Numbered from the stretch's first letter, positions 26,879 to 34,785 are shown. The stretch: DNA of 64,000 nt from Streptomyces sp. NBC_01460 (GCF_036227405.1 NZ_CP109473.1:1736001-1800000), one strand, 5' to 3'. Made by a program: numbers and translations. Notes: a model not told the origin generated them from the letters alone.

Positions 26879-28179
26879 ACGTCCTCCGCATCCGTCGCAG
26901 GGTCGTGCATGTCGGGTATGAACTGGGTGTTGCCCATGGGCCCCATCAGCCGCGTCCGTTCGCTGTGCCGTCCGCCGGCCGGTGGATAGACCGTGGCGTG
27001 CCTCAGATACTGCTGGGCGGCCACCTCGACCACTTGGGGAAGGATCTGGCCGAACGCCTCCATGCTGGGTACCCCCTTGGCCGCGACACGGCAGAAGGCC
27101 CGCCCCTGCCGCATCTTGACCGGCATCGTCTGTTCGAGTTTCTCGGTCAGTTCGGCTTCGGCCGCCCTGCTCTGGTGGTCGTCCCGGCACCAGGGAACGA
27201 CCATGGTCACCCAGGGACGGTTCTCGGCGTCGAAGGCGGCGAGACGTCGTCTCAGGTCCTCGTCCTGCAGCGCCCAGCGGTCGACCAGCAGGATCTCCGG
27301 AGTGCTCGGCGACTGCTTGCCCTCACGTTGCCCGATGTCCTCGTCGAACGGGGTCACGACGGCCTGGTAGTTGAGGGAGCGCACCAGTTCTTCGGCCATG
27401 TAGGCCAGGGGTCTGGCGGCGGCCGGGTGGTAGGGGTTCCACTCCTGCGGATTGTCGCCGTAGTACTCCGGGTTGCGGCCTTCGGGCAGGTCGTGCCGGG
27501 TGGGCGCGGCGATAGTGATCCGCATGGGCCTCGGGGCGCCCGCTCCGCTGCCCGGTGCGCCGAAGGCACTCGGGACGAGGCGGAAGTCGAGCGGTCTGCC
27601 CGAGCCGATCTCCACGGTGTCGGCCACACTGACGATCCGCTTCGCCAGGTGGTAGACGGCCTGCTCGTAGTCCTGGGCGAACAGGGTGAGCTTGATGAGT
27701 CCGTAGAGCCCGTCGCTGACGTAGCGGTCCCCGAAGTCGCGGTGGTTGAACTGTAACCGCTCGGCCGGTCCCGGAAGTTGGTTCGCGGGCACCGGTACCC
27801 AGAGGGCGGGCACGATCGCCTCGGCCGGCTGGTTCGACCGGGCCCGGTGATGGATGGCGCGCTGTTCGAAGGCGTACCACTCCTTGCCGCACATCTCGCT
27901 GGCGAAATAGCGTGGTGAGAACAGCGGCACGAAGACCCGGCAGTTGGCCAGGACATTCCCCAGCCGCTCGGACCAGCCCTCGCCCGAACGTATCTCCCGG
28001 TCCATGAAACCCGCCGACGCCCCCGCCGGCAGGTTGGTCATGGCCATCACATGTCCGCAGAGATCTTGGAAAAGCCGTTCGACCCACATATCGGGGTCCG
28101 AACCACCGCCGTACCCCGGTGTGTGCGCGTAACTCAGAAAGAAGTACGGTCGATGGTCCGCCGCTCGCTGATGCGTCAT
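26875..28179 (-). CDS. fxsC: TIR-like protein FxsC
   Basis: 434-aa protein of the FxsC family linked to FxSxx-COOH peptide loci. Residues ~10-150 are a TIR-like domain (YFFLSYAHT; SGEGWSERLGNVLANCRVFV; FSPRYFASEMCGKEW), with the WCxxE-like segment where TIR NADases place the catalytic Glu. Residues ~235-434 form a second alpha/beta domain of unknown function (TIAAPTRHDLPEG, TPEILLVDRWAL, PWVTMVVPW). Codon 142 is TTA (27756-27754), predicting bldA dependence. The start is weakly supported: only a distant G-rich tract, and an in-frame extension to 28284 is open. Translationally coupled to fxsT. Confidence 0.88.
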   Translation of the reverse strand: MTHQRAADHRPYFFLSYAHTPGYGGGSDPDMWVERLFQDLCGHVMAMTNLPAGASAGFMDREIRSGEGWSERLGNVLANCRVFVPLFSPRYFASEMCGKEWYAFEQRAIHHRARSNQPAEAIVPALWVPVPANQLPGPAERLQFNHRDFGDRYVSDGLYGLIKLTLFAQDYEQAVYHLAKRIVSVADTVEIGSGRPLDFRLVPSAFGAPGSGAGAPRPMRITIAAPTRHDLPEGRNPEYYGDNPQEWNPYHPAAARPLAYMAEELVRSLNYQAVVTPFDEDIGQREGKQSPSTPEILLVDRWALQDEDLRRRLAAFDAENRPWVTMVVPWCRDDHQSRAAEAELTEKLEQTMPVKMRQGRAFCRVAAKGVPSMEAFGQILPQVVEVAAQQYLRHATVYPPAGGRHSERTRLMGPMGNTQFIPDMHDPATDAEDV

Positions 28180-28331
28180 GCGTGCACACGACCCCCGTCC
28201 TGTGTGAGCACCCGCATCCCAGGTCTGTGGTGCGAGGGTGCGAGCGAATTCATCATTCCGGAGCGGACCGTGCTCCACCCCCATGGCGTTCGGTCAATCA
28301 ACGCCGCTTTCCAGTCATCCCTACCCAGGAT

Positions 28332-30611
28332 TCATCGAACAGGTTCTTGATCCGCGGCATTCATGGGGATGTTCATCCCACTTGTCCCATGTACACCTCT
28401 CGCTTCCTCCCGGAGCGACTTCAGAAGCCGCATTCCTCCGACAGTGGGCTCGGCCGCCCCTTCCATCATGTCGAGTGCCTCGGGGACACCGTCCAGGAAT
28501 CCGGGCGCGAGGAAGGAAAGTCCCACGCGTTCATATGTGTCGGCAAGTAGCCCGGAAAAGGGGACCTTGGTATTCCGCTCCCACGGAGGCCGGTACTCCC
28601 AGGCCCCGTCCAGTGCGTAGAGATCGGTGAGGTCCAGGAGGGCCCGCAGCCTGGTCCGTCGCAGACCGCGCAGCAGCGCGAGCGCGAGCGCTGCCGCGTC
28701 CTCCGTCATCGGGAGACCCACGGCGCCGTAGCCGTGGGGCCGTTCCGCGTTCCGTCCTGCGACGGTCGGGGTCAGTGTGGTGAGGCTCCTCGCGGCCTCC
28801 GCCGCCTGCTCGGGCGCGGCCTTCTCCAGCAGCCGCCACGCTCCGCCGACGGCTTCGGTCCAGGCCTTCGCCTCCGTCCCGCCGAGGCGGGGCGCCACCG
28901 GAGCCTCGAAGCAGTCCCGGTAAGGATCCAGATCGTCGAGGGTGAACCCGGGTACGCCCTCCACGACGACGTCCCGCACCGGGAGCCAGTCAGGACCGTC
29001 CGCCCCTCTCGGGACGGTCCGGCGGCCGCCCCCGCCCTCGCGTTCCACCGAGAAGCCGTCGCCGTCGGCCCGCACCCGGATCCGGCCTGTCTCGCCGGGA
29101 CCCGCGATCCGCAGCTCGCCGAGCGTGGGGAGGAAGAGCCTGCCGTCCCGGTAGTCCACCGGCACCGGGAGGTCGAGACCGGACCGCACGACGGCAGCCG
29201 CCACGTACGAGGAGAGTCGCAGCGCCCGGCCGACCGCGCCGGGCCGTTCGGCGTGCAGCCCCTCCAGGGCGTCCAGCAGCCAGGTGCGTGTGTACGGGTG
29301 GGCGAGGACGTGCTCGAGTCCGTCGGCGCCGTCGCCGGAGGACTCCAGTACGCCCGCGAGCCCCCACGCCTCGTCCCACCGGTCGCCGCCGCGGCCGCCC
29401 AGGGCGTCGTGGAGGCCGGCGAGGAGCGTGCGGTTCAAGTCGTGCTGCTCGGCGCTCAGGTCACCCAGGCCGGTCAGAACCGGGGACACCGTGGCCGGAC
29501 CGGTGCGCGCTTCGATCCCTCGCACCAGCGCCGCCAGGTCGTGGCAGTACACGGACGGGTTGTCGAAGCCGTTGGAGGAGCGGTAGCGGTGCGTGTAGAG
29601 ACCGCCCCCGCACGAACGTACGACGGGGCATGAGCGGCAGGTCTCGCTGACGCCGGCCAGTCCGAGCTGCCGCGTCCTGACTCCTGGGTGAGCCGCCACC
29701 TCGTCGAACGCGTGCCGGAAGACGTCGAATCCGGTGGCCGCCGCGCCCTCGTAGGCGCTCTTGAGGGAGTCCACCTGCTCGATCTGACCGTCCGTCTCGA
29801 TGACGACGAGGTCCGTGGGAGCGAGTCCGAGGGATTCGGTGAGGCTGGGGCCGCCGCTCAAGGTGGAACGGACCGACTCGAAGAGCCGCACCGGCATCGG
29901 CCGCCCGCGTTCCGTCCAGCGGTCGAAGACGGCCAGGAGCCAGTCGGCATAGGCGGTGGGCGAACCGTCGGGCCGGAGGGGAGGCTCGTCCCACGTGGCG
30001 TGCGGCAGGAGGAAGTCCACGCGCGGGGGTTCGAGCTCCGCGAGGGCGTCGAACACCGCGACCGGGTCGTTCCGGATGTCGATGGTGCACAGCAGCCCGA
30101 GATCCAGGTGCCGGTAGCGGTCCTGGCGCAGGAGCTCGACGGCTCGGAGGACCAGTGGATGGCTGCTGCGGCCGTTGGCGAAGACGCGGTGCCGGTCGTT
30201 CGCCGCGCGGTCACCGTCGAGGGAGATGCCGACCTTGACCCCGAACTCGTCGAAGAGGTCGAGATACCGGGGGCTGAGCTGGACACCGTTCGTGTGGATC
30301 CTGAGGTCCAGCTCAGCGATTCCGTCCAACGCCGCCGTGAGCTCCTCGCAGACTCGGCGCAGTCGCGCAGGGCCGGCCAGGAGCGGCTCGCCTCCATGCA
30401 GGATCACTGACATCGAATCGAGTGCATGCTCCGAGGCATGCTCGGCCAATCGTCGAGCTGTCCATGAAATCGCTTCGTCAGAGATGGACTTAGGACGGGT
30501 ACGCCAGCTCTGATCTGCATGTTCATAGATGTAGCAATGGTCACACGCGAGATCGCACCTGCTGTGCACCTTGAGCACAATCTCGCGAAAGGGGACCAGG
30601 GGTCCTGTCAT
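28332..30611 (-). CDS. fxsB: FxsB: radical SAM/SPASM cyclophane-forming RiPP maturase with degenerate HExxH-type C-terminal domain
   Basis: 759-aa enzyme. The N-terminal radical SAM domain has the CxxxCxxC cluster motif at C19, C23 and C26 (SRCDLACDHCYIYE) and the GGEPLL SAM loop. A SPASM segment carries auxiliary-cluster cysteines at ~322-345 (ETCRSCPVVRSCGGGLY, then VYCHD). Enzymes of this family form a C-C three-residue cyclophane between Phe and Ser in an F-x-S motif. The C-terminal half (~400-759) aligns by eye with HExxH-type RiPP modification proteins (RALLDLTDLY, then W, then FSGLLADTYERVG), but the HExxH position reads RGLRR (648-652). It begins 30 bp after fxsA, its probable substrate gene. 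Confidence 0.92.
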   Translation of the reverse strand: MTGPLVPFREIVLKVHSRCDLACDHCYIYEHADQSWRTRPKSISDEAISWTARRLAEHASEHALDSMSVILHGGEPLLAGPARLRRVCEELTAALDGIAELDLRIHTNGVQLSPRYLDLFDEFGVKVGISLDGDRAANDRHRVFANGRSSHPLVLRAVELLRQDRYRHLDLGLLCTIDIRNDPVAVFDALAELEPPRVDFLLPHATWDEPPLRPDGSPTAYADWLLAVFDRWTERGRPMPVRLFESVRSTLSGGPSLTESLGLAPTDLVVIETDGQIEQVDSLKSAYEGAAATGFDVFRHAFDEVAAHPGVRTRQLGLAGVSETCRSCPVVRSCGGGLYTHRYRSSNGFDNPSVYCHDLAALVRGIEARTGPATVSPVLTGLGDLSAEQHDLNRTLLAGLHDALGGRGGDRWDEAWGLAGVLESSGDGADGLEHVLAHPYTRTWLLDALEGLHAERPGAVGRALRLSSYVAAAVVRSGLDLPVPVDYRDGRLFLPTLGELRIAGPGETGRIRVRADGDGFSVEREGGGGRRTVPRGADGPDWLPVRDVVVEGVPGFTLDDLDPYRDCFEAPVAPRLGGTEAKAWTEAVGGAWRLLEKAAPEQAAEAARSLTTLTPTVAGRNAERPHGYGAVGLPMTEDAAALALALLRGLRRTRLRALLDLTDLYALDGAWEYRPPWERNTKVPFSGLLADTYERVGLSFLAPGFLDGVPEALDMMEGAAEPTVGGMRLLKSLREEARGVHGTSGMNIPMNAADQEPVR

Positions 30612-30641
30612 TCCCCCAGTCTAGCCACCTCGGTCTTCGAC

Positions 30642-30809
30642 TCAGAGTGACGAGCTGAAGGTCGAAGTCCCCGCGGGCCGAACCGTGGAGGTACCGATTA
30701 CCCGCCCGATCTTCCTGGACGCTTCGACGCCACGGGCGTCGATCTTGGCGAGTGGCACGCGACTCTTCTTCGCAATGGCGAAGGAGGGAGAGGTTTCGTA
30801 GGTCTTCAC
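30642..30809 (-). CDS. fxsA: FxsA: FxSxx-COOH cyclophane RiPP precursor peptide (55 aa)
   Basis: Small gene below usual ORF cutoffs. GTG start with AAGGA five bases upstream; translation begins MKTYETSPSFAIAKKSRVPL and ends at a TGA. The last five residues are F51-S-S-S-L55, satisfying F-x-S-x-x-COOH, so Phe51 and Ser53 are the predicted cyclophane pair. The leader is basic (VPLAKIDARGVEASRKIGRV), with a VPL motif as in other FxsA leaders. An upstream in-frame TGA (30866-30864) rules out a much longer version. Its position immediately before fxsB is the standard precursor location. A competing longer frame over the same bases is discussed under rejected items. Confidence 0.85.
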   Translation of the reverse strand: MKTYETSPSFAIAKKSRVPLAKIDARGVEASRKIGRVIGTSTVRPAGTSTFSSSL

Positions 30810-30883
30810 GGCCGTCCTTGATGATTGTTTCTGGACACTGGATCGCAGCCGGCTCCTGCTTATTCACAGTGTCCGGCGGCATG

Positions 30884-30911
30884 ACTTTACTCTTCCGACA
30901 GGCCCCGGCAA
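30884..30911 (-). promoter_or_regulatory. Predicted fxsA-fxsB promoter
   Basis: TTGCCG (30911-30906), a 16-bp spacer and TAAAGT (30889-30884) on the minus strand match the principal-sigma consensus. They would give a leader of about 65 nt before the fxsA GTG. Confidence 0.5.
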
Positions 30912-31260
30912 GCGCCACCGCGGGACGACATCGCGCGTTTACGCCGAATTGCGCAGCCCGAAACCCTGGGCCGATTGGCCCACTCGGGTGAGAATCGGGG
31001 ACAGGCCCTCCGGGCCGGCGGCCGGGAGCGTTCCCCGGAGCGGTCACCCCGCCTCATGACGTGCCTGATCGCCCCCGCACGCCCCCGGTCGCCGCACCAC
31101 CTGAGCGACACCGCCCACGGCCCCCGGACAGGGCGCGTCGCCCGCTGCGGCCTCACGGCGTCCCGGTCCACGGACAGGTGACTTTCACTCATTCGGCGCT
31201 CATTTCGCGTCGGTCCGCACCGGAACGCTCCGCGGTGCGCGGTGACGGCGGTCGGCATCG
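30912..31260. other. Intergenic, nothing convincing
   Basis: About 350 bp between the fxsA promoter and the 3' end of the next minus-strand gene. Short open frames here have no ribosome-binding site or recognisable product. No repeat or strong hairpin was found. Confidence 0.4.
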
Positions 31261-31938
31261 TCAGTCGAGCGGGGCCCACGCGGCCACCTTCGCCCCTCTC
31301 AGGCAGTCACCGATGCGCTCGTGGGTGTCCCCCACGACATCGGTCACCCGCACCCGCACGTAGAGCGCGTCGACACGTTCGACGAACGCCGGCGAGAAGA
31401 CACCCACCAGGACGGTCTCGTACGTCCCGGTGCCCACCAGGGGGAACCCCTGTCCGAACTCGACGAACTGGAAGTCCTCGGCGACCGCCATTCCCGCCCC
31501 GCCCAGTTCGGCCACCACCGCGGAGAGGTCGCCCCAGCGGGGCCGCGAGGGACTGCCGCAGCCCGCCAGGACCACCGCGTAGTCGCAGGACTCCACGGCC
31601 GCGATGTGCTGGCCGCCGTTGAGTATCCCCATCCTCCACGCCTCGGTGTTCCCCCTCAGCGGGCCCTTCACCCACGTTCCCCGCCACCCCAGGTACGGCC
31701 GCACCGTCCGGGCGTACTGGGCACGCGCCAGGACCCCTCCGGCCGCGACGGCCAGCAGGCTGCCGAGCACCTCCGTGTCGAGCAGCTGCAGGCGCCAGGG
31801 CCAGTCCCCCTGCGCCCCGGCCCCCAGGTTGGCGCGGACCGACTCCCAGATCAGGACGAGGACCAGCAGGAGAAGCAGCACCAGAGGAGCCGTGAACAGC
31901 AACGGGCTGCGCCTGACCCTGCGTTGGGCGTAGGACAT
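31261..31938 (-). CDS. Membrane-anchored protein, unrecognised
   Basis: 225 aa. A basic N-terminus and a strong helix (SPLLFTAPLVLLLLLVLVLI) are followed by a second hydrophobic stretch (LGSLLAVAAGGVLAR) and a soluble C-terminal domain (residues ~85-225) ending HERIGDCLRGAKVAAWAPLD. No family was recognised. The ATG at 31938 is used; an in-frame GTG two codons upstream sits closer to the GGGGAG sequence and is a real alternative. It diverges from the SLATT gene and lies 451 bp beyond fxsA, so it may belong to either accessory system. Confidence 0.7.
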   Translation of the reverse strand: MSYAQRRVRRSPLLFTAPLVLLLLLVLVLIWESVRANLGAGAQGDWPWRLQLLDTEVLGSLLAVAAGGVLARAQYARTVRPYLGWRGTWVKGPLRGNTEAWRMGILNGGQHIAAVESCDYAVVLAGCGSPSRPRWGDLSAVVAELGGAGMAVAEDFQFVEFGQGFPLVGTGTYETVLVGVFSPAFVERVDALYVRVRVTDVVGDTHERIGDCLRGAKVAAWAPLD

Positions 31939-32275
31939 CGGCACAGCACTCCCCGGACCTGCGTCGACCACGCGCGCTCCCCCTGACCGGAAGAGGGATG
32001 CGTCCCGCCAGGGACAGCAACTCCCCTCTACAGCAACGATGTTGCGCGATCCTTGCACAGGAGCACACATCGCACGAGGGCACCTTCCCGCCATGGGAGG
32101 CACCGGCCTCGGAGGCGCCATTGCCGTACAGGCAGGCGCGACCTACTCTCATGGCCCCGGCAGGCCTGCGCGCTCCTCCCGAGCCCCCGGGCAGCACCTC
32201 GCGGGTCGCGGTCGCCCACGGCAGGCCCGGACGTACTCCCTACCGGACACACCACAACCGCAGACGGGGGCGAAC
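31939..32275. promoter_or_regulatory. Divergent control region with SLATT-gene promoter
   Basis: 337 bp between divergent genes. On the plus strand TTGCCG (32121-32126), 17 bp, TACTCT (32144-32149) is a good principal-sigma promoter for the SLATT gene. Toward the other gene are two ACAGCAAC copies (32014-32021 and 32030-32037). The second is joined to an inverted GTTGC, giving the palindrome GCAAC-GAT-GTTGC (32033-32045), a candidate operator. Confidence 0.5.
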
Positions 32276-33205
32276 ATGACGGCGATTCCAGGACCGCTGC
32301 AGAGCATGGTCTTCAGGAGTGCTGATCTGCCCGCACTCTTCCATCACACCGACGCCGTCGCCGTCGCCCGCCAGCGTGAGGCGGTCAACACCACCCGCGG
32401 CCAGCTCGTCCTGCTCGTCCTCGGAACGGTGCCCGCCGCACTCCCGTGGCAGGCAGAGATCGGCTCCGGTGTGCAACTGCTCGACGCGGCAGCGGTGTTG
32501 GCCTATCTCGGTGTCCTGATCACGACCTACCTGGCCTCCCGGCGCAAAGCAAAGTCGCATTGGCAACTCAACCGTTCCGCAGCCGAGTTCATCAAGTCGA
32601 ACTGCTGGCGCTACGCGGTCCACGGCTCCCCGTTCGACTCGTCCGTCCAGCACCCCGAAGCGGTGTTCGCCAGCCGGCTGGAGGAAGGGCTCCAGGAGCT
32701 GCGGAAGGTGGGCTGGGACGACCCCAGGGAGGAGCTGGCCGATGCCGGGGGCGGTCTCATCACCCCGTCCATGCGGGAGTTACGGGACAAGGCGTTCACC
32801 GTGCGCAAGGAGACGTACGTCCGGGACAGACTGATCGAGCAGCGGCGCTGGTACCGGAGGCGCCGGCTGGTGTCACGGCGTGGTGCGCTCGTCTGGTCGA
32901 GCACCATCGCCGCGCTGACGCTCCCGGCGCTGGTCCTCGCCGTGCTGCAGACCTTCGGCGGTGCGGGGTCGTTCGCGCTGACGGGGACGTTCTCCGCCGC
33001 TGCCGCCGCCTGTCTCGCCTGGAACGAGATGCGCCGTCACCATCCCCTGGTGTCCGCGCACTCGCTGGTCGAGGACGACCTGGAGAACATGCAGGCCGCG
33101 ATGGAGACCACCCTCACCGAGCGGCAGTGGTCGGCCGCCGTCTTCGAGACCGAGCGGATCGTCTCCCCCGAGCACACCGACTGGCTCGTCAGGCACCGGA
33201 TGTGA
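32276..33205 (+). CDS. SLATT-type (DUF4231) membrane effector candidate
   Basis: 309-aa protein with two SLATT/DUF4231-like units. Unit one has two helices (residues ~40-85) then the RKAKSHWQLNRSAAEFIKSN and CWRYAVHGSPF motif. Unit two has a basic ERKETYV-like and RLIEQRRWYRRRRLVSRRG motif followed by two helices (WSSTIAALTLPALVLAVL and the next). SLATT proteins are predicted pore-forming effectors of nucleotide-sensing conflict systems, usually beside SMODS or SLOG genes, and a SLOG-like gene ends 12 bp away, convergent. Codon 169 is TTA (32780-32782), predicting bldA control. Confidence 0.82.
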   Translation: MTAIPGPLQSMVFRSADLPALFHHTDAVAVARQREAVNTTRGQLVLLVLGTVPAALPWQAEIGSGVQLLDAAAVLAYLGVLITTYLASRRKAKSHWQLNRSAAEFIKSNCWRYAVHGSPFDSSVQHPEAVFASRLEEGLQELRKVGWDDPREELADAGGGLITPSMRELRDKAFTVRKETYVRDRLIEQRRWYRRRRLVSRRGALVWSSTIAALTLPALVLAVLQTFGGAGSFALTGTFSAAAAACLAWNEMRRHHPLVSAHSLVEDDLENMQAAMETTLTERQWSAAVFETERIVSPEHTDWLVRHRM

Positions 33206-33217
33206 GCGTGCGCGGAG

Positions 33218-33697
33218 TCAGCCGCGCTCCACTCCGTCGCGCCAGATGACGGTGACCGGCCGCCCGAGGCTGCGGGCGTACGTCACGATGTCGCCGGTGC
33301 CCCCGAGTCCGCGCGCGGGCAGGCCGTCCCAGACCGCGATCAGGCGGTCGCAGTGGTCGGCGATGTAGGCCCCCGCCGCGTAGTAGGCCTCGTCGGTGGA
33401 GTGCGGGAAGTCGAGCCGGATCTCTCGTGCGGCCTTGGCCTTGAGCGCCCGGTAGCGTGCGAGCTCCGTGTGGTCGGCGAACCCGGACTCGTAGTCCCCG
33501 CTGGGGATGACCACGGTCAGCTCGGCCCCGTGGGCCAGGGCGAGGTCGGCGAAGAGCTGGTCGGCCCCGACCGCCAGGCTGGAGAGCGCCTCCAGGGAGC
33601 CGTCGTGTCCGCGGAGTGCCGCTCGGAGGCCTTCCCGCACGTGCGCGTGGAGCTCCTGGGGGATGGAGCGGTGACCGGTCACACCGATGCGTTTCAC
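33218..33697 (-). CDS. SLOG-superfamily Rossmann protein
   Basis: 159-aa soluble protein with an N-terminal MKRIGVTGHRSIP strand-turn typical of the SLOG/DprA-LOG fold. It also has SSLAVGADQLFADLAL (nucleotide-binding helix region), LTVVIPSGDYESGF and CDRLIAVWDGLPARGLGGTG. SLOG domains bind or process nucleotide-derived ligands, and in predicted conflict systems they partner SLATT effectors. It starts at GTG. Convergent with the SLATT gene with 12 bp between stops, so the pair is physically linked but separately transcribed. Confidence 0.82.
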   Translation of the reverse strand: MKRIGVTGHRSIPQELHAHVREGLRAALRGHDGSLEALSSLAVGADQLFADLALAHGAELTVVIPSGDYESGFADHTELARYRALKAKAAREIRLDFPHSTDEAYYAAGAYIADHCDRLIAVWDGLPARGLGGTGDIVTYARSLGRPVTVIWRDGVERG

Positions 33698-33826
33698 GGA
33701 CCTGGAACCCCCTGGTGTCTGCGGGGGCTCCGGAGGGCACGCCTCCGGGAGGACACGGCGTCCGCCCCCCGTGGTGCCGCTGCGACCGACCGTCCCGACA
33801 TCCTCTCAAGGCGCCGGGCCGAAGGG

Positions 33827-33855
33827 GAGCCCCCGCCGTGGACCGACGGGGGCTC
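33827..33855. terminator. Terminator downstream of the 33.9-kb protease gene
   Basis: Perfect 9-bp arms GAGCCCCCG and CGGGGGCTC with an 11-nt loop, 28 bp beyond the protease stop. Confidence 0.6.
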
Positions 33856-33882
33856 ACAGGAGTGCGACGGTGGCCGTCCGGG

Positions 33883-34785
33883 TCAGAACACGCTGACGCC
33901 GTACGCGCTCAGCGCTTCGGTGACCGGCTGGAAGAACGTCGTCCCGCCCGAGGAGCAGTTGCCGCTGCCGCCCGAGGTGAGTCCGATCGCCCGGGTGCCC
34001 GAGTAGAGGGGGCCGCCGGAGTCGCCGGGTTCGGCGCACACGTTGGTGCGGATCATGCCGTAGACGATGTCCCCGCCGCCGTAGTTGACCGTGGCGTTGA
34101 GGCCGGTGACGGTGCCGCTGTGGATGCCGGTGGTGGAACCCCTGCGGGTGACGGCCAGGCCGACGGTGGCGTTGGCCGCGCTGGTGATGTCCTGGCTGCC
34201 GACGGTGCCGGACTTGGTGACCGAGGTGTTGGTGTACCGCACGATGCCGTAGTCGTTGGTCGGGAAGCTGGAGCCGGTCGTGGTGCCGAGGACGGTGGTG
34301 CGGGCGGAGTCGGACCACCAGGTCCCGGCGCCGTCGGTGCAGTGACCGGCGGTCAGGAAGTAGTAGGTGCTGCCGCTGCGGACGTTGAAGCCGAGGGAGC
34401 AGCGCCAGCTCGTCGCGTAGATGGCGTCACCCCCCGAGATCAGCTTGCTGAACTTTCCGGGGGTGCGTTCGATGCGCAGGGCGCCCGCGTTGGCTCCCGC
34501 GGACTCCTTGATCTCGTTGATCTCCGTCTGCGAGACGGTGCTGTCGACGGTGACGAGGAGCCGTCCGCTCGCCGGGTCGACGTTCCAGGCGGTGCCCGCG
34601 ACGTCGGCGTCGAGCACGGCCTCTCCCGCCGCGCCGAGCTGCTGGGCGCTGAAGGTTGCGGACTGGTCGGCGTTGGCGGCGGGAACCGCGAGAGCGGCGA
34701 CGGCGACGAGGCCCGCGGAGACCGCGGTGATCCGCCTGCGTCTGCCCGTGCTGCCGGTGCGGGGGGTGGTGCGCTTGATCCTCAC
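33883..34785 (-). CDS. Streptogrisin-type secreted serine protease (S1E)
   Basis: 300-aa preproprotease close to streptogrisins A/B. It has an Arg-rich signal peptide (cleaved near PAANA), a short pro-region (~residues 40-115), and a mature chymotrypsin-like domain with [16 protein letters not shown] and [11 protein letters not shown] triad motifs and two disulfide pairs. The GTG at 34785 follows GGGAGGAA. The start is typical (MRIKRTTPR). It shares most mature-domain motifs with the protease at 20.5-21.6 kb but has a much shorter pro-region. Confidence 0.92.
   Translation of the reverse strand: MRIKRTTPRTGSTGRRRRITAVSAGLVAVAALAVPAANADQSATFSAQQLGAAGEAVLDADVAGTAWNVDPASGRLLVTVDSTVSQTEINEIKESAGANAGALRIERTPGKFSKLISGGDAIYATSWRCSLGFNVRSGSTYYFLTAGHCTDGAGTWWSDSARTTVLGTTTGSSFPTNDYGIVRYTNTSVTKSGTVGSQDITSAANATVGLAVTRRGSTTGIHSGTVTGLNATVNYGGGDIVYGMIRTNVCAEPGDSGGPLYSGTRAIGLTSGGSGNCSSGGTTFFQPVTEALSAYGVSVF

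Noticed and set aside
24920..26989. 689-codon open frame antisense to fxsT
   Set aside because: Composition is Gly/Val/Asp-rich shadow coding with no motif, and the opposite strand carries clear P-loop, TIR and NB-ARC motifs.
30541..30882. Frame starting ATG at 30882 (MPPDTVNKQEPAA...) running through fxsA into fxsB
   Set aside because: It has no family resemblance, overlaps the fxsB start, and its Arg/Trp-rich composition is that of a shifted phase. The other phase ends in the diagnostic FSSSL before a stop.
30887..31279. Arg-rich 130-codon frame between fxsA and the next gene
   Set aside because: No ribosome-binding site, no family resemblance, and it overlaps the predicted fxsA promoter.
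20486..34785. Composite mobile element formed by the two protease paralogues
   Set aside because: The proteases differ in pro-region length and sequence. No transposase, integrase, target duplication or tRNA attachment site was seen.
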